Source: Tomocerus qinae (lineage: Eukaryota; Arthropoda; Collembola; Entomobryomorpha; Tomoceridae). From it: a stretch of 64,000 nucleotides of DNA. The notes beneath the pieces are model-generated. The model searched no databases. It saw only the letters and a list, made by a program, of their open reading frames with translations, and was not told the origin of the DNA. Within the stretch, counting starts at the first letter, position 1; every line of letters begins with the position of its first letter. The stretch is from NCBI GenBank assembly GCA_020055645.1, contig CM034546.1, positions 6,138,001-6,202,000 of the forward strand, written 5' to 3'. This document shows positions 49,219-62,129 of the stretch, piece by piece. A program made the translations under genes and the position numbers.

Positions 49219-52200
49219 TTGGATGCGAATCCATAAGCGTCTTTATTGCATAACGACGCTAACCCATTCTTCTAACTTCGCTATGCGATTCGGCTAAGGT
49301 TGCATTATAAGCCCATTTATAGAAGCTATGGAGAACCTGCTGCACGATTCCTCCAGATGTATATCATTGGCTATTTGTTCTCAGTGAAATACATAGATTG
49401 TTGTTTTTTAAGAAAAATTTTAAATCATTGTTTTATGGAAACTTAATATATAATTTTTGACTCTGCCCCACCCAAACACAAATTCTGCTTAATCTGTATA
49501 CTTGTCATATTTTCATGTAATAATTTATAGCTTCAGTCCATATGGTTAAGCAAATGACTGATGTTAAAACATGTTAAGCTATTGCCGCTTACAGTCTCCC
49601 CAGCTTTGATTTGGGGAATAGATTACATAGCTAGTTGAGCTAGGTAAATAGTCGTTATAATATAAAGATATTATAATTACTTAATGATTGATAATGGCTA
49701 CATAATCATACTGAAAATTAATGTTGGTGATTCCCTAATGAAAGTGATTATTGGGAAATTTGGATCACTATCGTACTGAGAATACAATCATGCAAAATGT
49801 ATTAAAACTTGCTTGCGACGACTATCACTTAATTAATCTAGTTATTACTATTTGTGTGCTTTTGGGTTGTTATAGTTGTATTGACATATCATACTACTTA
49901 AAATAAGCTTTTATTTATTCTAGAAAAATATGTAAGCAGAATTTTCAACAGGAAATTTTAGTTTGGTGGCTTGAGTAAGTATGCTTTTTAATTTAACTCA
50001 CCACAGCTGTTATACCAATTATATTATGGAATAAATAAGTTAAACTGGTACGTGATGAGTAGTAGTCATATGACTTGTGGTTCAAATTTGTGAATGAACT
50101 CAGATATTTACAAAGTTTATCATTGCCATGTTAAGATTCTTTCATCACATCCGATTTAGCTTTTGATGTCTGATTGCGATAACAAATTCAATATATTAAC
50201 AAACTGCATACATCAGGAATTCCGTTGTTTCCATTGCATTTGTATTGAATCTTATATCTTAATCAAATCTAAAACAGACCCGCAAATTGATATATGACTA
50301 CGGTATATGAGAGACGAGAGAGTAGCTCTGTATCCGCATCTATACTATCTTAAAGACAACAATATTTTGATTGTGCTGCGCTTTTAATTATCGGTTGCGT
50401 AAAGTATGAAAAGATTGTATCATCACAATTTACTCAAGTTCGAACTTATATTATTCAGCTTAACGGTTGTCTAGAAGATTTTAAGATATAAACAAAGTAA
50501 TAATAATCAACAATTACAATAACAATTAAGTGAAGATGGCAAAAAATGTTTGCCTACGATTTAATCTTTACTTCTTGGAAATGATTTTGTAATCCAAGGG
50601 CACAAACGCCTGTTTTTTCATTATTTAGTCAGTATCGCATTGGCCCCACAAATTCAAGTAGGTTAAATAAAATTCAGAATGCAACTTTGTTGCATTCCCT
50701 GTTTCTTTGCTTTTATCTAAAAATGCCCAGCAAGCAACAGAGCTAATTTGCTTATCTTCCTTTTATTTCAGAGTTCATTTCCCTCCGCACATGATTGGCC
50801 AGGTGCTGCGAGTGCATGTGTCCCATAATGCATGCATGACAATATGAAATTCACGACTAATGATAATAGATAAGCATAAGAAAATTTCCACGATTATTTT
50901 ATGCGATAACGGTACACATTTTTCTTAACCTGGACTCTCTCTTTGTCAGCCTGTTTGAGCAGAGCTGTTTTTTCGCCCTCAGCTACTTTATTTTATATTT
51001 CCATTAAATATAATTAAAATTCAATTTTTTTCTGTCCCTGCCGCTAATTTGTACAGTATGCTTAACATTAAAACAAAATAAATTCCACGGCTTGCTTATA
51101 GCCTTCTTCTATAGTACCAAAATACGATCACTGTGTATTCATTTCGGCACATTTCCTGAGTAAGAGAATACGTGGACGTACTCATTCCCACCAACTCATA
51201 ATCTTTTACTCTGACAATATGTCATTGATTGATTGGATTTTCATTTAGTACACACTCATTTCAAGTGATATGCTCTTTTCACTGCCAAACGAAAAGGGGA
51301 TTGAGGTCTTTTGCATCGTTAGGGGTAGGGGATGATATTTACCTATCTAAGCGCACTACCTTTCTTATTTCTCTTATGCTTTGTTACTGCGATAGCAATT
51401 CAATGCAAGTTTAAAGTTTACTTCCTATGTACATCTACCATGATTTACCTTTTCAATGGTTGCAAAGACATTTTAAATGTTGTTTTAGGGACTTTTAAAT
51501 GTTCATAGGAACCCCATCAACCGTTAAGATTATTATTCAAGGACATTTTAAACTATTTCAATGTCCCATTAATATATTCTATCAATTTCTCTGGCAATTT
51601 CATTGACAACCAAAAATGTTCACATGTAATATAATTAGAACCCCATACCATTTTATCTTGATATTTACTTGTGGAACAGGAAAATTGATAAAACCAATTG
51701 TCGCTAAATACTAGTCTAACCTGATTGAAAAAATCCTAAATGAATTACGGTTTGTAAGTACTAATTTAGAAATAAAGATAAATTAGATAAAGAATATTCG
51801 ATTTAATTTATGTAGACAGTGTACAATATTGAATACATAGAATGAATTTAGAGCTTCTAATCTAAGCTATTATACCTATTTTCTTGTTTTCATGTTATAG
51901 GCCCTTCACCCAGCAACATCACAAACAAAACCTTGAACTTTAATGTTATTTCAGTGTTATATATATAATCCCTTCTAAGAAACCAGATAAGAACACAAAA
52001 ATAGTTTTTAAATATAACGATCATATTAAAGCCTATACATGAACGTTGAATGAATTGCTTTTAAAAAAAACAGATTATTGGCTTAAACTAATAGGAGAGG
52101 TAAATAAGTAAAATAGTATATTAATGTACAATGCACTGTAAGCGTATTTATTATCCAATCAAATCAACGAACCACCCTAGAAAAAGATAAGCTTCCGACG

Positions 52201-52398
52201 ATTTTACGGAGAATCGAGCCCCTTTGTGTGTTCTTATAGGCAAGGAAAATAACTTCACCATTTATTATATTCATAGTAAATAAATACAAAATAAATACAT
52301 AAGCTTATACAACTGGATATACAATAATTAATTTTCCTATCTACGACTACTGGCCTTTCTATTTCTATCGTAGCCACCTTTTGCTCCACATTGAGTAT
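49219..52398. other. Gene-poor stretch, 3.2 kb
   Basis: AT-rich with scattered short ORFs under 70 codons and no recognised repeat, RNA gene or transposon. The largest silent stretch of the window. Confidence 0.5.
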
Positions 52399-52408
52399 TA
52401 TATAAAAG
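52399..52408 (+). promoter_or_regulatory. TATA box of the 52.7-kb gene
   Basis: TATATAAAAG lies about 120 bp ahead of a likely non-coding first exon that ends at 52519 with donor GTAAGT. Confidence 0.6.
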
Positions 52409-52732
52409 AACCCAGACAGAAGAATTTTAAACATTACAAGGTCGGGTTCTGTGTTACGCATTTTGTCTTCTAACTCTGTTTGACAATTCCATCATTTAAT
52501 TCATTTAAGACTATTCAAAGTAAGTAAAACATAATTTTAAACTTTAAATAAATATAAAGGCTTCATTACCAACCAGTCAAAAATATTAATGTAGGTCTAA
52601 TAATATACGTTTTAATCCTCAGTAAATTTGGCTAGCACACGATCAGCTTGTAAAGTCAATTAGACATGTATAAATATTTGTCTTTATTGTTATAGGATAA
52701 ATCCCCATCACTTCGTTCGAATATTTAAAAGT

Positions 52733-53194
52733 ATGGGTTCGACGTCAAACTTTTCTCATCCAGGTAATGCATCAGGAGGATGGAGCAGCAGACTTTTGTT
52801 TGACAATTACCCGAAGTCAGGGTCGGGTGGAAAGTATTCACTAATAGATTCAGAAATGAGAGGAAGAATGGACGATTTAATTGACACCAATGAGAAAATG
52901 GTTAATGTTTGGGTATACAGTCACCCTCTGTTATGGGGAGGATTGACGCAAGCTTTTATGTATCATCCATTCGTCATAATTGAGACGAACGAGTGGTATT
53001 ACACAATAGAAAAAAATTGTAGGGACATCACAGTTCAACGTAGCAAAAGCCGGGATTACGTCCAAACTCATTACGGAGTAATTTGGCGAGCAACATATGT
53101 ATCTAAAATACTAATGCGAAGTAGAGGCAAGGGGCATTTAACAATGAAAGATTTATTTCAATGGTTGTACAGCAATAATGAACTAATACGATAA
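52733..53194 (+). CDS. Uncharacterised 153-residue protein
   Basis: A single coding exon; a TATAG acceptor at 52691-52695 implies an intron in the 5' UTR (52520-52695). No signal peptide or membrane span. The core reads HPLLWGGLTQAFMYHPFVII, then ETNEWYYTIEKN and ITVQRSKSR, ending in a helix MKDLFQWLYSNNE. The alternation of H, W and aromatic residues suggests a small alpha/beta enzyme-like or binding fold. It resembles, from memory only, an expanded uncharacterised family in springtails. Function unknown. The strong TATA box suggests regulated expression. Confidence 0.7.
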   Translation: MGSTSNFSHPGNASGGWSSRLLFDNYPKSGSGGKYSLIDSEMRGRMDDLIDTNEKMVNVWVYSHPLLWGGLTQAFMYHPFVIIETNEWYYTIEKNCRDITVQRSKSRDYVQTHYGVIWRATYVSKILMRSRGKGHLTMKDLFQWLYSNNELIR

Positions 53195-54387
53195 AATGTC
53201 ATACGAAAAAAACTGCCAAGGATTTGCCGCCAAATTTTTCGAACATTTTGCTATCAACAAAGAACATTTTGTTGTTTATTAAACTTATACTTGTTTCCAA
53301 ATGGGACTGTAAAAATGTTGCTAATTTGTTTAATAAGGGTTTTCGATAAATTAAATATTCTACCATGCTAATTAAGATAACTACTGCTTTGAAAAAACAG
53401 TAAAGTTAATACATTGAAAGTAACTTTTGATTAAATAAATGGTTTTGCTACATACAAAAATTGCTGTAAAATATTTTCCAATCTTAACCTAACCCCACAA
53501 TAAAATAACTAAGAACAACTACGCTTTTATAAGCTTGAAATATGTTAATAAACTACTAAAATTTATCTCCCATGTATTATATGTACATTAAATTATCAAT
53601 TATAAAGGTGATCTAATTAGTCCTATATAAACATTTGCTTGAAAAAACAAGTAATTTTGAGTTATATATCGCTCTTTTGGACTTGGAAATGGTTAGTATA
53701 ATAATCCACAAAATCCTGCTATTTCGTGAAGAAATCAGTTGCATTTTCAAAACCATTTTATTGTTATTAAAGTTTTAGGTCAGTCTTTTGTATTAAATGT
53801 AATAAATATGGGACCTACAAAAATGAACTACCTAAAAAGTTTTGTCACATACAAAAGATTATTTTAGTATCTAAGGAAATGCCATACAAACAACAAGCTA
53901 TAATCAAACACATTGTATAGGCGAGTATATGTTTTACGATTAGGTAAAAAGATAAAATATTTGATGTACTCACAAACACACAAAGATTATTACCTCATTG
54001 CATTGTATTCGTTATTTCAATTCCACTAATATTATAACAATCCAACCCCATCCTACTTAACTTAAATACCACTAAATAACTATCCTGACAATTTTTTACT
54101 TATATTACAGTGTTTTTTTGGATCTTATTGCACAATACGGGGTTTGGATGATGTCTTTATTGATGTCAACTGAGATTTCATTGGCTGAGTTTGCCTACTG
54201 TATAATATTTTGGTTTTAAAGAAATGGGATATTTAAGAGTCCTTATTAAATTTTCCCAGTGCTTTCGAGTCATTTTAAGTTGCTAAATGTAAGATTGCAA
54301 AGCCTGTAAGATTTACAGTTGACTGGCTAGGTAAATCAATAATTTAATGGAACGGACCAGCTCTCTCGTTTAGTAATTATACCTATA
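53195..54387. other. Intergenic, nothing recognised
   Basis: AT-rich spacer and 3' UTR of the preceding gene. No ORF or repeat of note. Confidence 0.45.
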
Positions 54388-54880
54388 CTAGGCGGTCACA
54401 GGACCCAGGTCCTGTATTACATGGGGCTAGTGCATCTGCAAACAATTTTGTAGGAACTGGTTTCCAGTAGACCTATTACACAAGTATTTAATTGGGTTCA
54501 TCACTTCACTAATATAAAGTTTGTTCTTTTGATTACTTTGCTTCTGTACGTTGTACTTGTCCAGCAGAACTCTATCCTTGAGAACAAAAAAGAATATTAT
54601 TTAACAAAAGTATTAAGTCTCACTTTTTCATATTTTTTACAGATATAAACTAAAATATCATATTTTTAAAATCACAATTGTATTTTTAATGTACAATTGT
54701 TCATTCAATTATAAACACATAACATTTCAATAGGCAAAAAGAGTTTACTGCAATATAAAAAGTTTGGTCTACAAACTCGAAAAAATAGTTGGTCATAGGC
54801 ATTTAAAACAGATTAAAATGATAAAATTTTTCATTTTTAACTACAGTGGCTTTAGAAAACTATAAAAATTCTGCAGAATA

Positions 54881-55357
54881 TTACTTATGTTGTAGAACAC
54901 TACGATACACAACATTTGTTGTAAATATAGCAGTGCACTTCGATAATAATTTTCCTTGAGCCACAGTTTCCAAAATTTTAACTTTAACGCCTGATTTCAA
55001 AGTGGCCCTTGAAAATGCAACGTATAGTTGGCCATGACTGAAAACAGGTAATCGAAGGTAAATTCCTACTTTATCTAAAGACTGACCTTGTGATTTATTA
55101 ATGGTCATTGCAAACGATAACATAATAGGAAACTGTTTTCTTTTAAGAATAAAAGGAAAAACATTTTCAAGACGAAGTTTATTTCTTTCTCTTAAATCAC
55201 TAAGTCGCAATAAACATTCTTTTACAGTTTCGTTAAGAACACCCTCTTTATTTTTTCTTACAAGTTGCTTAATGCGCAATATACGCTGCAGGGAATTTTC
55301 ATTTGCAAGACGATTTCTTTGCTCAATGCTTCCAAACACAAATAGTTTTAGCTGCAT
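54881..55357 (-). CDS. Helitron Pif1-like helicase, C-terminal fragment
   Basis: This ORF of 158 codons ends the Helitron RepHel protein. It contains the late helicase motifs [20 protein letters not shown] and LYVAFSRA, which couple ATP use to DNA unwinding. The Walker A and B motifs are absent, so it is a remnant without activity. Confidence 0.85.
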   Translation of the reverse strand: MQLKLFVFGSIEQRNRLANENSLQRILRIKQLVRKNKEGVLNETVKECLLRLSDLRERNKLRLENVFPFILKRKQFPIMLSFAMTINKSQGQSLDKVGIYLRLPVFSHGQLYVAFSRATLKSGVKVKILETVAQGKLLSKCTAIFTTNVVYRSVLQHK

Positions 55358-55465
55358 TGGTTATAGATTTGACTTATTATAGATAGGTTCTTTTTGGATC
55401 CATTTGAAATATCTTTGTCAATTGTTTTTGCCATATCTTTTTGAAGGCGAGATTTACTGGCTTCC

Positions 55466-55894
55466 TTAGTTTCTTTTGATTGGCGTTTTGTCTTTACTTG
55501 TTTCATTTTTTTGAAGACGACATTGATGCTCTTCGTCTGTTTCTATTAATAAGCGTTGTTGCTTTCCTTGTTTCATTTTTTGAAGACGATATTGACGCGC
55601 TTCGTCTGTTTCTTCTAAAAGTCGCTTTCGTCTGCTTTCTTTCATTTTTCGAAGACGATTTTCACGCTCTAATACAGTTTCCTGCAGAAGTCGCTTTTGT
55701 CTACTTTCTTTCATTTTTTGAAGACGTTTTTCACGCTCTAACATAGTTTCCTCTAAACGTCGCTTTTGTCTACTTTCTTTCATTTTTTGAAGCCGACATT
55801 CCCGCATTTCTTTAGATTCTTCTACTCGGCGTTTTTGATTTCTTTCCGTCAATTTTCGTAAAAGATGTATACGCTCTTTTTCAGTTTCATTCAA
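55466..55894 (-). CDS. Helitron N-terminal repeat region, remnant
   Basis: 142 codons of a strongly charged coiled coil made of about five repeats of 27 residues, each like RLQKMKESRQKRLLEET. This kind of repeat heads the RepHel proteins of many arthropod Helitrons. It is separated from the helicase fragment by about 100 bp where the Rep domain should be. Confidence 0.7.
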   Translation of the reverse strand: MNETEKERIHLLRKLTERNQKRRVEESKEMRECRLQKMKESRQKRRLEETMLEREKRLQKMKESRQKRLLQETVLERENRLRKMKESRRKRLLEETDEARQYRLQKMKQGKQQRLLIETDEEHQCRLQKNETSKDKTPIKRN

Positions 55895-56026
55895 TTCTCT
55901 ATTTTCTTCTATATTCTCAATTTTTGATGCTAATGTACATCGAATTAGTGGAATGGAAGCTTTATAACCACCACTCAGTCAATTAAAGTCAGCCTTAATT
56001 TACAAAGAAAAATAATATTTCAGGTT

Positions 56027-56535
56027 AGCCTTAATTGGCAATGGACCGTTTTGAGGTCAAGTTAGCCTTAATTGGCAATGGACCGTTTTGAGGTCACGTT
56101 AGCCTTAATTGGCAATGGACCGTTTAGAGGTCAAGTTAGCCTTACTTGGCAATGGACCGTTTAGAGGTCACGTTAGCCTTAATTGGCAATGGACTGTTTA
56201 GAGGTCAAGTTAGCCTTAATTGGCAATGGACCGTTTAGAGGTCAAGTTAGCCTTACTTGGCAATGGACCGTTTAGAGGTCACGTTAGCCTTAATTGGCAA
56301 TGGACTGTTTAGAGGTCAAGTTAGCCTTAATTGGCAATGGACTGTTTAGAGGTCAAGTTAGCCTTAATTGGGTAATGAACCGTTTTGAGTTCACGTTAGC
56401 CCTTATTGGCAATGGACCGTTTAGGGGTCAAGTTAGCCTTTATTGGCAATGGACCGTTTTGAGGTCAAGTTAGCCTTAATTGGCAATGGACCGTTTTGAG
56501 GTCACGTTAGCCTTAATTGGGTAATGAACCGCAAG
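56027..56535. repeat. 37-bp minisatellite in the Helitron
   Basis: About 14 units of GTTAGCCTTAATTGGCAATG followed by GACCGTTTAGAGGTCAA. Variants (CAAG or CACG, TTAA or TTAC) recur in blocks, so small groups of units were copied together. Confidence 0.92.
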
Positions 56536-57297
56536 AGGTCAATCCCGTTATTTGGCAAGTAACGCCGAGCTTTTGTTTAATTAATTAAATATTTTTGGTT
56601 TAAATTTTTGTTGTAGCTTTTAAAAAAGCTGTTCCTGAAATTAAAAAAAACAATAATGATTAAATAGAATAACACTCTTAATGCACTGCAAAACATATTA
56701 TATATTATAAAGTGTGTTTAGGCTTTAGCTACATTTTCAGCTTTAGTCAACTGTAAATAGTGTCACGTCGAACAAATCTGATACTTACATATATTTCAGT
56801 TGAATTAACAAAAATTGAATTTAATATTGAATTGCTGGAAAGTCAAAATTTTTCTAAATTTGATTCATTACCCTTCAGTAATAACCTACATACTTCAAAA
56901 TTCAACTTACCGGTGAGTCACACAAAATTTAGAAGCAGTTTCAGTTTTTTATTTACAATGTCATCAAGAAACAAAAGCGAATCAAAATATGAAAATATTA
57001 AATGCGTGAAAGCACCTAAAAGAACAAAAACCTCACCAATTACATCTCACAGCATTAAACAGACCACACATTTGGTTGTGATGAAAGCGAGAAAGGAACT
57101 ACACACAGAACGCGTGCGTGTTAATGTTTTCAATAACGTACCCCAACGCATATACCTTCATGTGTTATATTTAGTACATGGAGGTATGCGTTGGGGTACA
57201 TTAATTTGATGCACGATAGTACATACATACTGACATACATACCGACATACCAAATTTCACCACGCAACTCGAACAAGACAATTATCTTTAGTAGTGA

Positions 57298-58165
57298 TGG
57301 AGAAATAGGAGAAATGTGTTAAGACGTAATTAAATATTTCAATAAAGGTTTGACAAATAATAAAGTAATGTAATATTGGGAGTGGAAACATGAGTTACTA
57401 ATAATATCTTTCATGCTAACTAATAATTTGTAACGTAAAAATTTTCAAAACCAATTTTTATAAAAAAATATTGATCTATAAAGTGTTTAATTTTTAGAGA
57501 ATTTCCCGAGATTGACCCAGACAGTCTCTAGACTCCGGGAATTCCCGGGATTGGTTCCTCTAATTTTGACCCACACCTCCTTCTATTTATCCTTCTTTTT
57601 ATACGATTTCATATTTCATAAATAGTAGTTAAGTAGGATGGAGTATTAATTAAATCATGATTATAGTATAAGCGACTGAACCTTTTCTACAAAAGTAGAT
57701 AATTTTCTAAAATGACGGAAGTAGTAAAAAATTTAGAAGTATATACCCTGGAGTAACATTTGATTACCTGTATAAAGAGTTTATGTTAATTGCAATTTTA
57801 GATATTTTTATCTTTATTTTCTTATAATGTTTTGTGACTTGTTGTCACATTGTACTATATAGCAATAAGGAAAAAATGGTTTGTCACATTGTAATGATTA
57901 GCAGACCAGAGAACGATGTATGACTTAGTGACTGTACATGATGATAATAATACGACTGACAAGTACTATATGTGTCGAAACTTAGCAAACTGAATGTACT
58001 CTACTAGATCTAGTAAGCGAGAAATAAGCCTATAAAGCCATCGCATACCATTTATCCTTTCAGAATTACTATTACAGATAATCGCATAAACTTACCCGAA
58101 GCCCAAGAAAATGACAGCAGCTAACACCCATATTTGAAAATTCAAAAACATATGAAATAAAAATG
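57298..58165. other. Spacer before the satellite
   Basis: AT-rich; includes a short inverted GGGAATTCCCGGGATT-like patch near 57537. No gene. Confidence 0.45.
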
Positions 58166-61100
58166 TCGGTTGACCCTACGGGGTAACTAAATACCCTAAT
58201 TTCAAATATGGCCACCGATATATCTTAAGAATGACCCCATCCGATATTGGGGGTATACCCCCATGTCGGCAAATGTAAAGCAATTGAATTAAATAAATTC
58301 CGTTGACCCTATGGGGTATTTAAATATGCTTATTTCAAATTTGGCCGCAGATATATCTTCAGAATGACCCCATCCGATATAGGGGGTATGCCTCCATATC
58401 AGCAAATATAAAACAATTGAATTAAATAAATTCCATTGACCTTACGGGGTATTTAAATACGCTGATTTCAAATATGGCCACCAAAATATCTTCTAAATGA
58501 CCCCATCCGATATAGGGGGTATGCCCCCATATCGGCAAATATAAAACAATTAAATTAAATAAATTCCGTTAACCCTACGGGGTATTTAAATACGCTGATT
58601 TCAAATATGGCCACCAATATATCTTCTGAATGACCCCATCCGATATAGGGGGTATGCCCCCATATCGGCAAATATAAAACAATTGAATTAAATAAATTCC
58701 GTTGACCCTACGGTGTATTTAAATATGCTGATTTCAAATATGGCCACTAATATATCATCTGAATGACCCCATCCGATATAGGGGGTATGCCCCCATTTTG
58801 GCAAATATAAAACAATTGAATTAAATAAATTCCGTTGACCCTATGGGGTATTAAAATACGCTGATTTCAAATATGGCCACCAATATATCTTCTGAAGGAC
58901 CCCATCCGATATAGGGGGTATACCCCCATATCGGCAAATATAAAACAATGGAATTAAATAAATTCCATTGACACTACGGGGTATTTAAATACGCTGATTT
59001 CAAATATGGCCACCAATATATCTTCTGAAGGACCCCATCCGATATAGGGGGTATGCCCCCATATCGGCAAATACAAAACAATTGAATTAAATAAACTCCG
59101 TTGACGCTACGGGGTATTTAAATACGCTGATTTCAAATATGGCCACCAATATATCGTCTGAATGACCCCATCCGATATAGGGGGTATGCCCCCATATCGG
59201 CAAATATAAAACAATTGAATTAAATAAATTACGTTGACCCTATGGGGTATTTAAATACGCTGATTTCAAATATGGCCACCAATATATCTTCTGAATGACC
59301 CCATCCGATATAGGGGGTATGCCCCCATATCGGCAAATATAAAACAATTGAATTAAATAAATTCCGTTGACCCTACGGTGTATTTAAATATGCTGATTTC
59401 AAATATGGCCACTAATATATCATCTGAATGACCACATCCGATATAGGGGGTATGCCCCCATATCGGCAAATATAAAACAATTGAATTAAATAAATTCCGT
59501 TGACCCTATGGGGTATTTAAATACGCTGACTTCAAATATGGCCACCAATATATCTTCTGAAGGACCCCATCCGATATAGGGGGTATACCCCCATATCGGC
59601 AAATATAAAACAATGGAATTAAATAAATTCCATTGACACTACGGGGTATTTAAATACGCTGATTTCAAATATGGCCACCAATATATCTTCTGAAGGACCC
59701 CATCCGATATAGGGGGTATGCCCCCATATCGGCAAATACAAAAAAATTGAATTAAATAAACTCCGTTGACCCTACGGGGTATTTAAATACGCTGATTTCA
59801 AATATGGCCACCAATATATCGTCTGAATGACCCCATCCGATATAGGGGGTATGCCCCCATATCGGCAAATATAAAACAATTGAATTAAATAAATTACGTT
59901 GACCCTATGGGGTATTTAAATACGCTGATTTCAAATATGGCCACCAATATATCTTCTGAATGACCCCATCCGATATAGGGGGTATGCCCCCATATCGGCA
60001 AATATAAAACAATTGAATTAAATAAATTCCGTTGACCCTATGGGGTATTTAAATACGCTGATTTCAAATATGGCCACCAATATATCTTCAGAATGACCCC
60101 ATCCGATATAGTGGGTATGCCCCCATATTAGCAAATATAAAACTATGGAATTAAATAAATTCCGTTGACCCTACGGGGTATTTAAATACGCTGATTTCAA
60201 ATATGGCCACCAATATATCTTCTGCATGACCCCATCCGATATAGGGCGTATGCCCCCAAATCGGCAAATATCTGTGGCCATATTTGAAATCAGCGTATTT
60301 TAACACCCCGTAGGGTCAACGGAATTTATTTAATTCAATTGCTCTATATTTACCAATATGGGGGCATGCCCCCTATATGGGATTGGGTCATTCCGAAGAT
60401 AAATCTGTGGCCATATTTGAAATCAGCTTTTTTTAATACCCCGTAGGGTCAACGGAATTTATTTAAATCAATTGTTTTATATTTGCCGATATGGGGGCAT
60501 ACCCTCTATATCGGATGGGGTCATTCAGAAGATATATCTGTGAACATATATGAAATCAGTGTATTTAAATACCCCCTTAGGGTCAAAGGAATTTATTTTA
60601 ATCAATTGTTTTATATTTTCCGATATGGGGGCATTCCCCCCATATCGGATGGGGTCATTCAGAAGATATATCTGTGAACACATTTGAAATCAGTGTGTTT
60701 AAATACCCCGTAGGGTCAATGGAATTTATTTAAATCAATTGTTTTATATTTTCCCATATGGAGGCATACCCCCTATATCGGATGGGGTCATTCAGAAGAT
60801 ATATCGGTGGCCATATTTGAAATCAGTGAATTTGAATACCCCGTATGTTCAATGGAATTTATTTGATTCGATTGTTTCATATTTGCCAATATGGGGGCAT
60901 ACCCCCTATATGGGATGGGGTCATTCCTAAGATAAATCTGTGGCCATATTTGAAATCAGCGTATTTAAATACCCCGTAGGGTCAACGGAATTTATTTAAG
61001 TCAATTGTTTTATATTTGCCGATAGGGGGGCATACCCCCTATATCGGATGGGGTCATTCAGAAGATATATCTGTGAACATATTTGAAATCTGTGTATTTA

Positions 61101-61650
61101 AATACCCCTTAGGGTCAATGGAATTTATATAAATCAATTGTTTTATATTTTCCGATATGGGGGCATTCCCCCCATATCGGATGGGGTCATTCAGAAGATA
61201 TATCTGTGGCCATATTTGAAATCAGCGTATTTAAATACCCCGTAGGGTCAACGGAATTTATTTAAATCAATTGTTTTATATTTGCCGATATGGGGGCATG
61301 CCCTCTATATCGGATGGGGTCATTCCGAAGATAAATCTGTAGCCATATTTAAAATCAGCGTATTTAAATACCCCGTAGGGTCAACGGAATTTATTTAAAT
61401 CAATTGTTTTATATTTGCCGATATGGGGGCATACCCTCTATATCGGGTGGGGTCATTCCGAAGATATATATCTGTGAACATATTTGAAATCAGTGTATTT
61501 AAATACCCCGTAGGGTCAATGGAATTTATTTAAATCAATTGTTTTATATTTTCCGATATGGGGGCATACCCCCTATATCGGATGGGGTCATGCAGAAGAT
61601 ATATCGGTGGCCATATTCGAAATCGGCGTACTTAATTACCTCCTAGGGTC
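58166..61650. repeat. 133-bp satellite array with internal inversion
   Basis: About 16 units in one orientation (58166 to ~60272) and about 10 in the other (~60273-61650). Each unit holds CCGATATAGGGGGTATGCCC next to CCCATATCGG, an internal palindrome, and GGGGTATTTAAATACGCTG. Units in 58640-59300 reappear with the same private variants about 667 bp on, a five-unit higher-order duplication. The units in the inverted half are more diverged. Small ORFs inside are chance. Confidence 0.95.
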
Positions 61651-62129
61651 TATTTATTTATAAGTTCGGTATCGAATTCTGTCGCCTTCGGATGAAAAAC
61701 GACAAGGTTTCGGCTTCTTACTCATATGGTGTATAATGAAATCATAAAAGACACGATGCAGACTAAAATTATTGCCAAAATTCACAGGAATTTTTTAAAA
61801 ATACCAGGTCACCGCCATATTGTAGATTCGAAAATGCTCTATTTAATAGAACAATAAACCGGAATTTAGTTATTCGACGAGTACATTCATTTTGCAAAAT
61901 TACGACACATATAATAAAATCCTATATCCTTTGCAGTCGTAGTAAAAAAAATTATCAGTTATCAGAATATCGGTGGACAATTAGCTGGGTTTATAAATTT
62001 ATTCACTGCTGTACTCACTAGTCATAAAAGCAATCAACTTATCAAATTGACTCTTCGTAAGCAAACAACGTAATGCACTGCCAATCTTCCAAATATATTC
62101 CCAGCTACATATTTTTGCGGTCTTTTCTA
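61651..62129. other. Spacer and 3' UTR of the ionotropic receptor
   Basis: No gene or repeat recognised. Confidence 0.45.

Larger units (their letters stand above)
54388..57297 (-). mobile_element. Helitron, internally deleted, both ends present
   Basis: Read on the minus strand it starts A/TCACTACTAAAG at 57297 and ends in an AGGACC/GGTCCT hairpin (54414-54399), then CTAG/T at 54388. Inside, from 5' to 3', are a leader shared with 35488-35990, a 37-bp minisatellite (56535-56027), the repeat-rich N-terminal coding region (55990-55466) and the last part of a Pif1-like helicase (55357-54881). The Rep nuclease and most helicase motifs are missing, so it cannot move alone. Confidence 0.85.

Noticed and set aside
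49219-52398. tRNA or other RNA genes in the gene-poor stretch
   Set aside because: I looked for cloverleaf-like A and B box words and saw none convincing; tRNAscan would settle it.
60483-60930. Two ORFs with repeated PISDGVIQKIY
   Set aside because: They are readings of the satellite unit, not genes.
58166-61650. CRISPR-like array
   Set aside because: Units are contiguous 133-bp satellites without unique spacers, in a eukaryotic genome.
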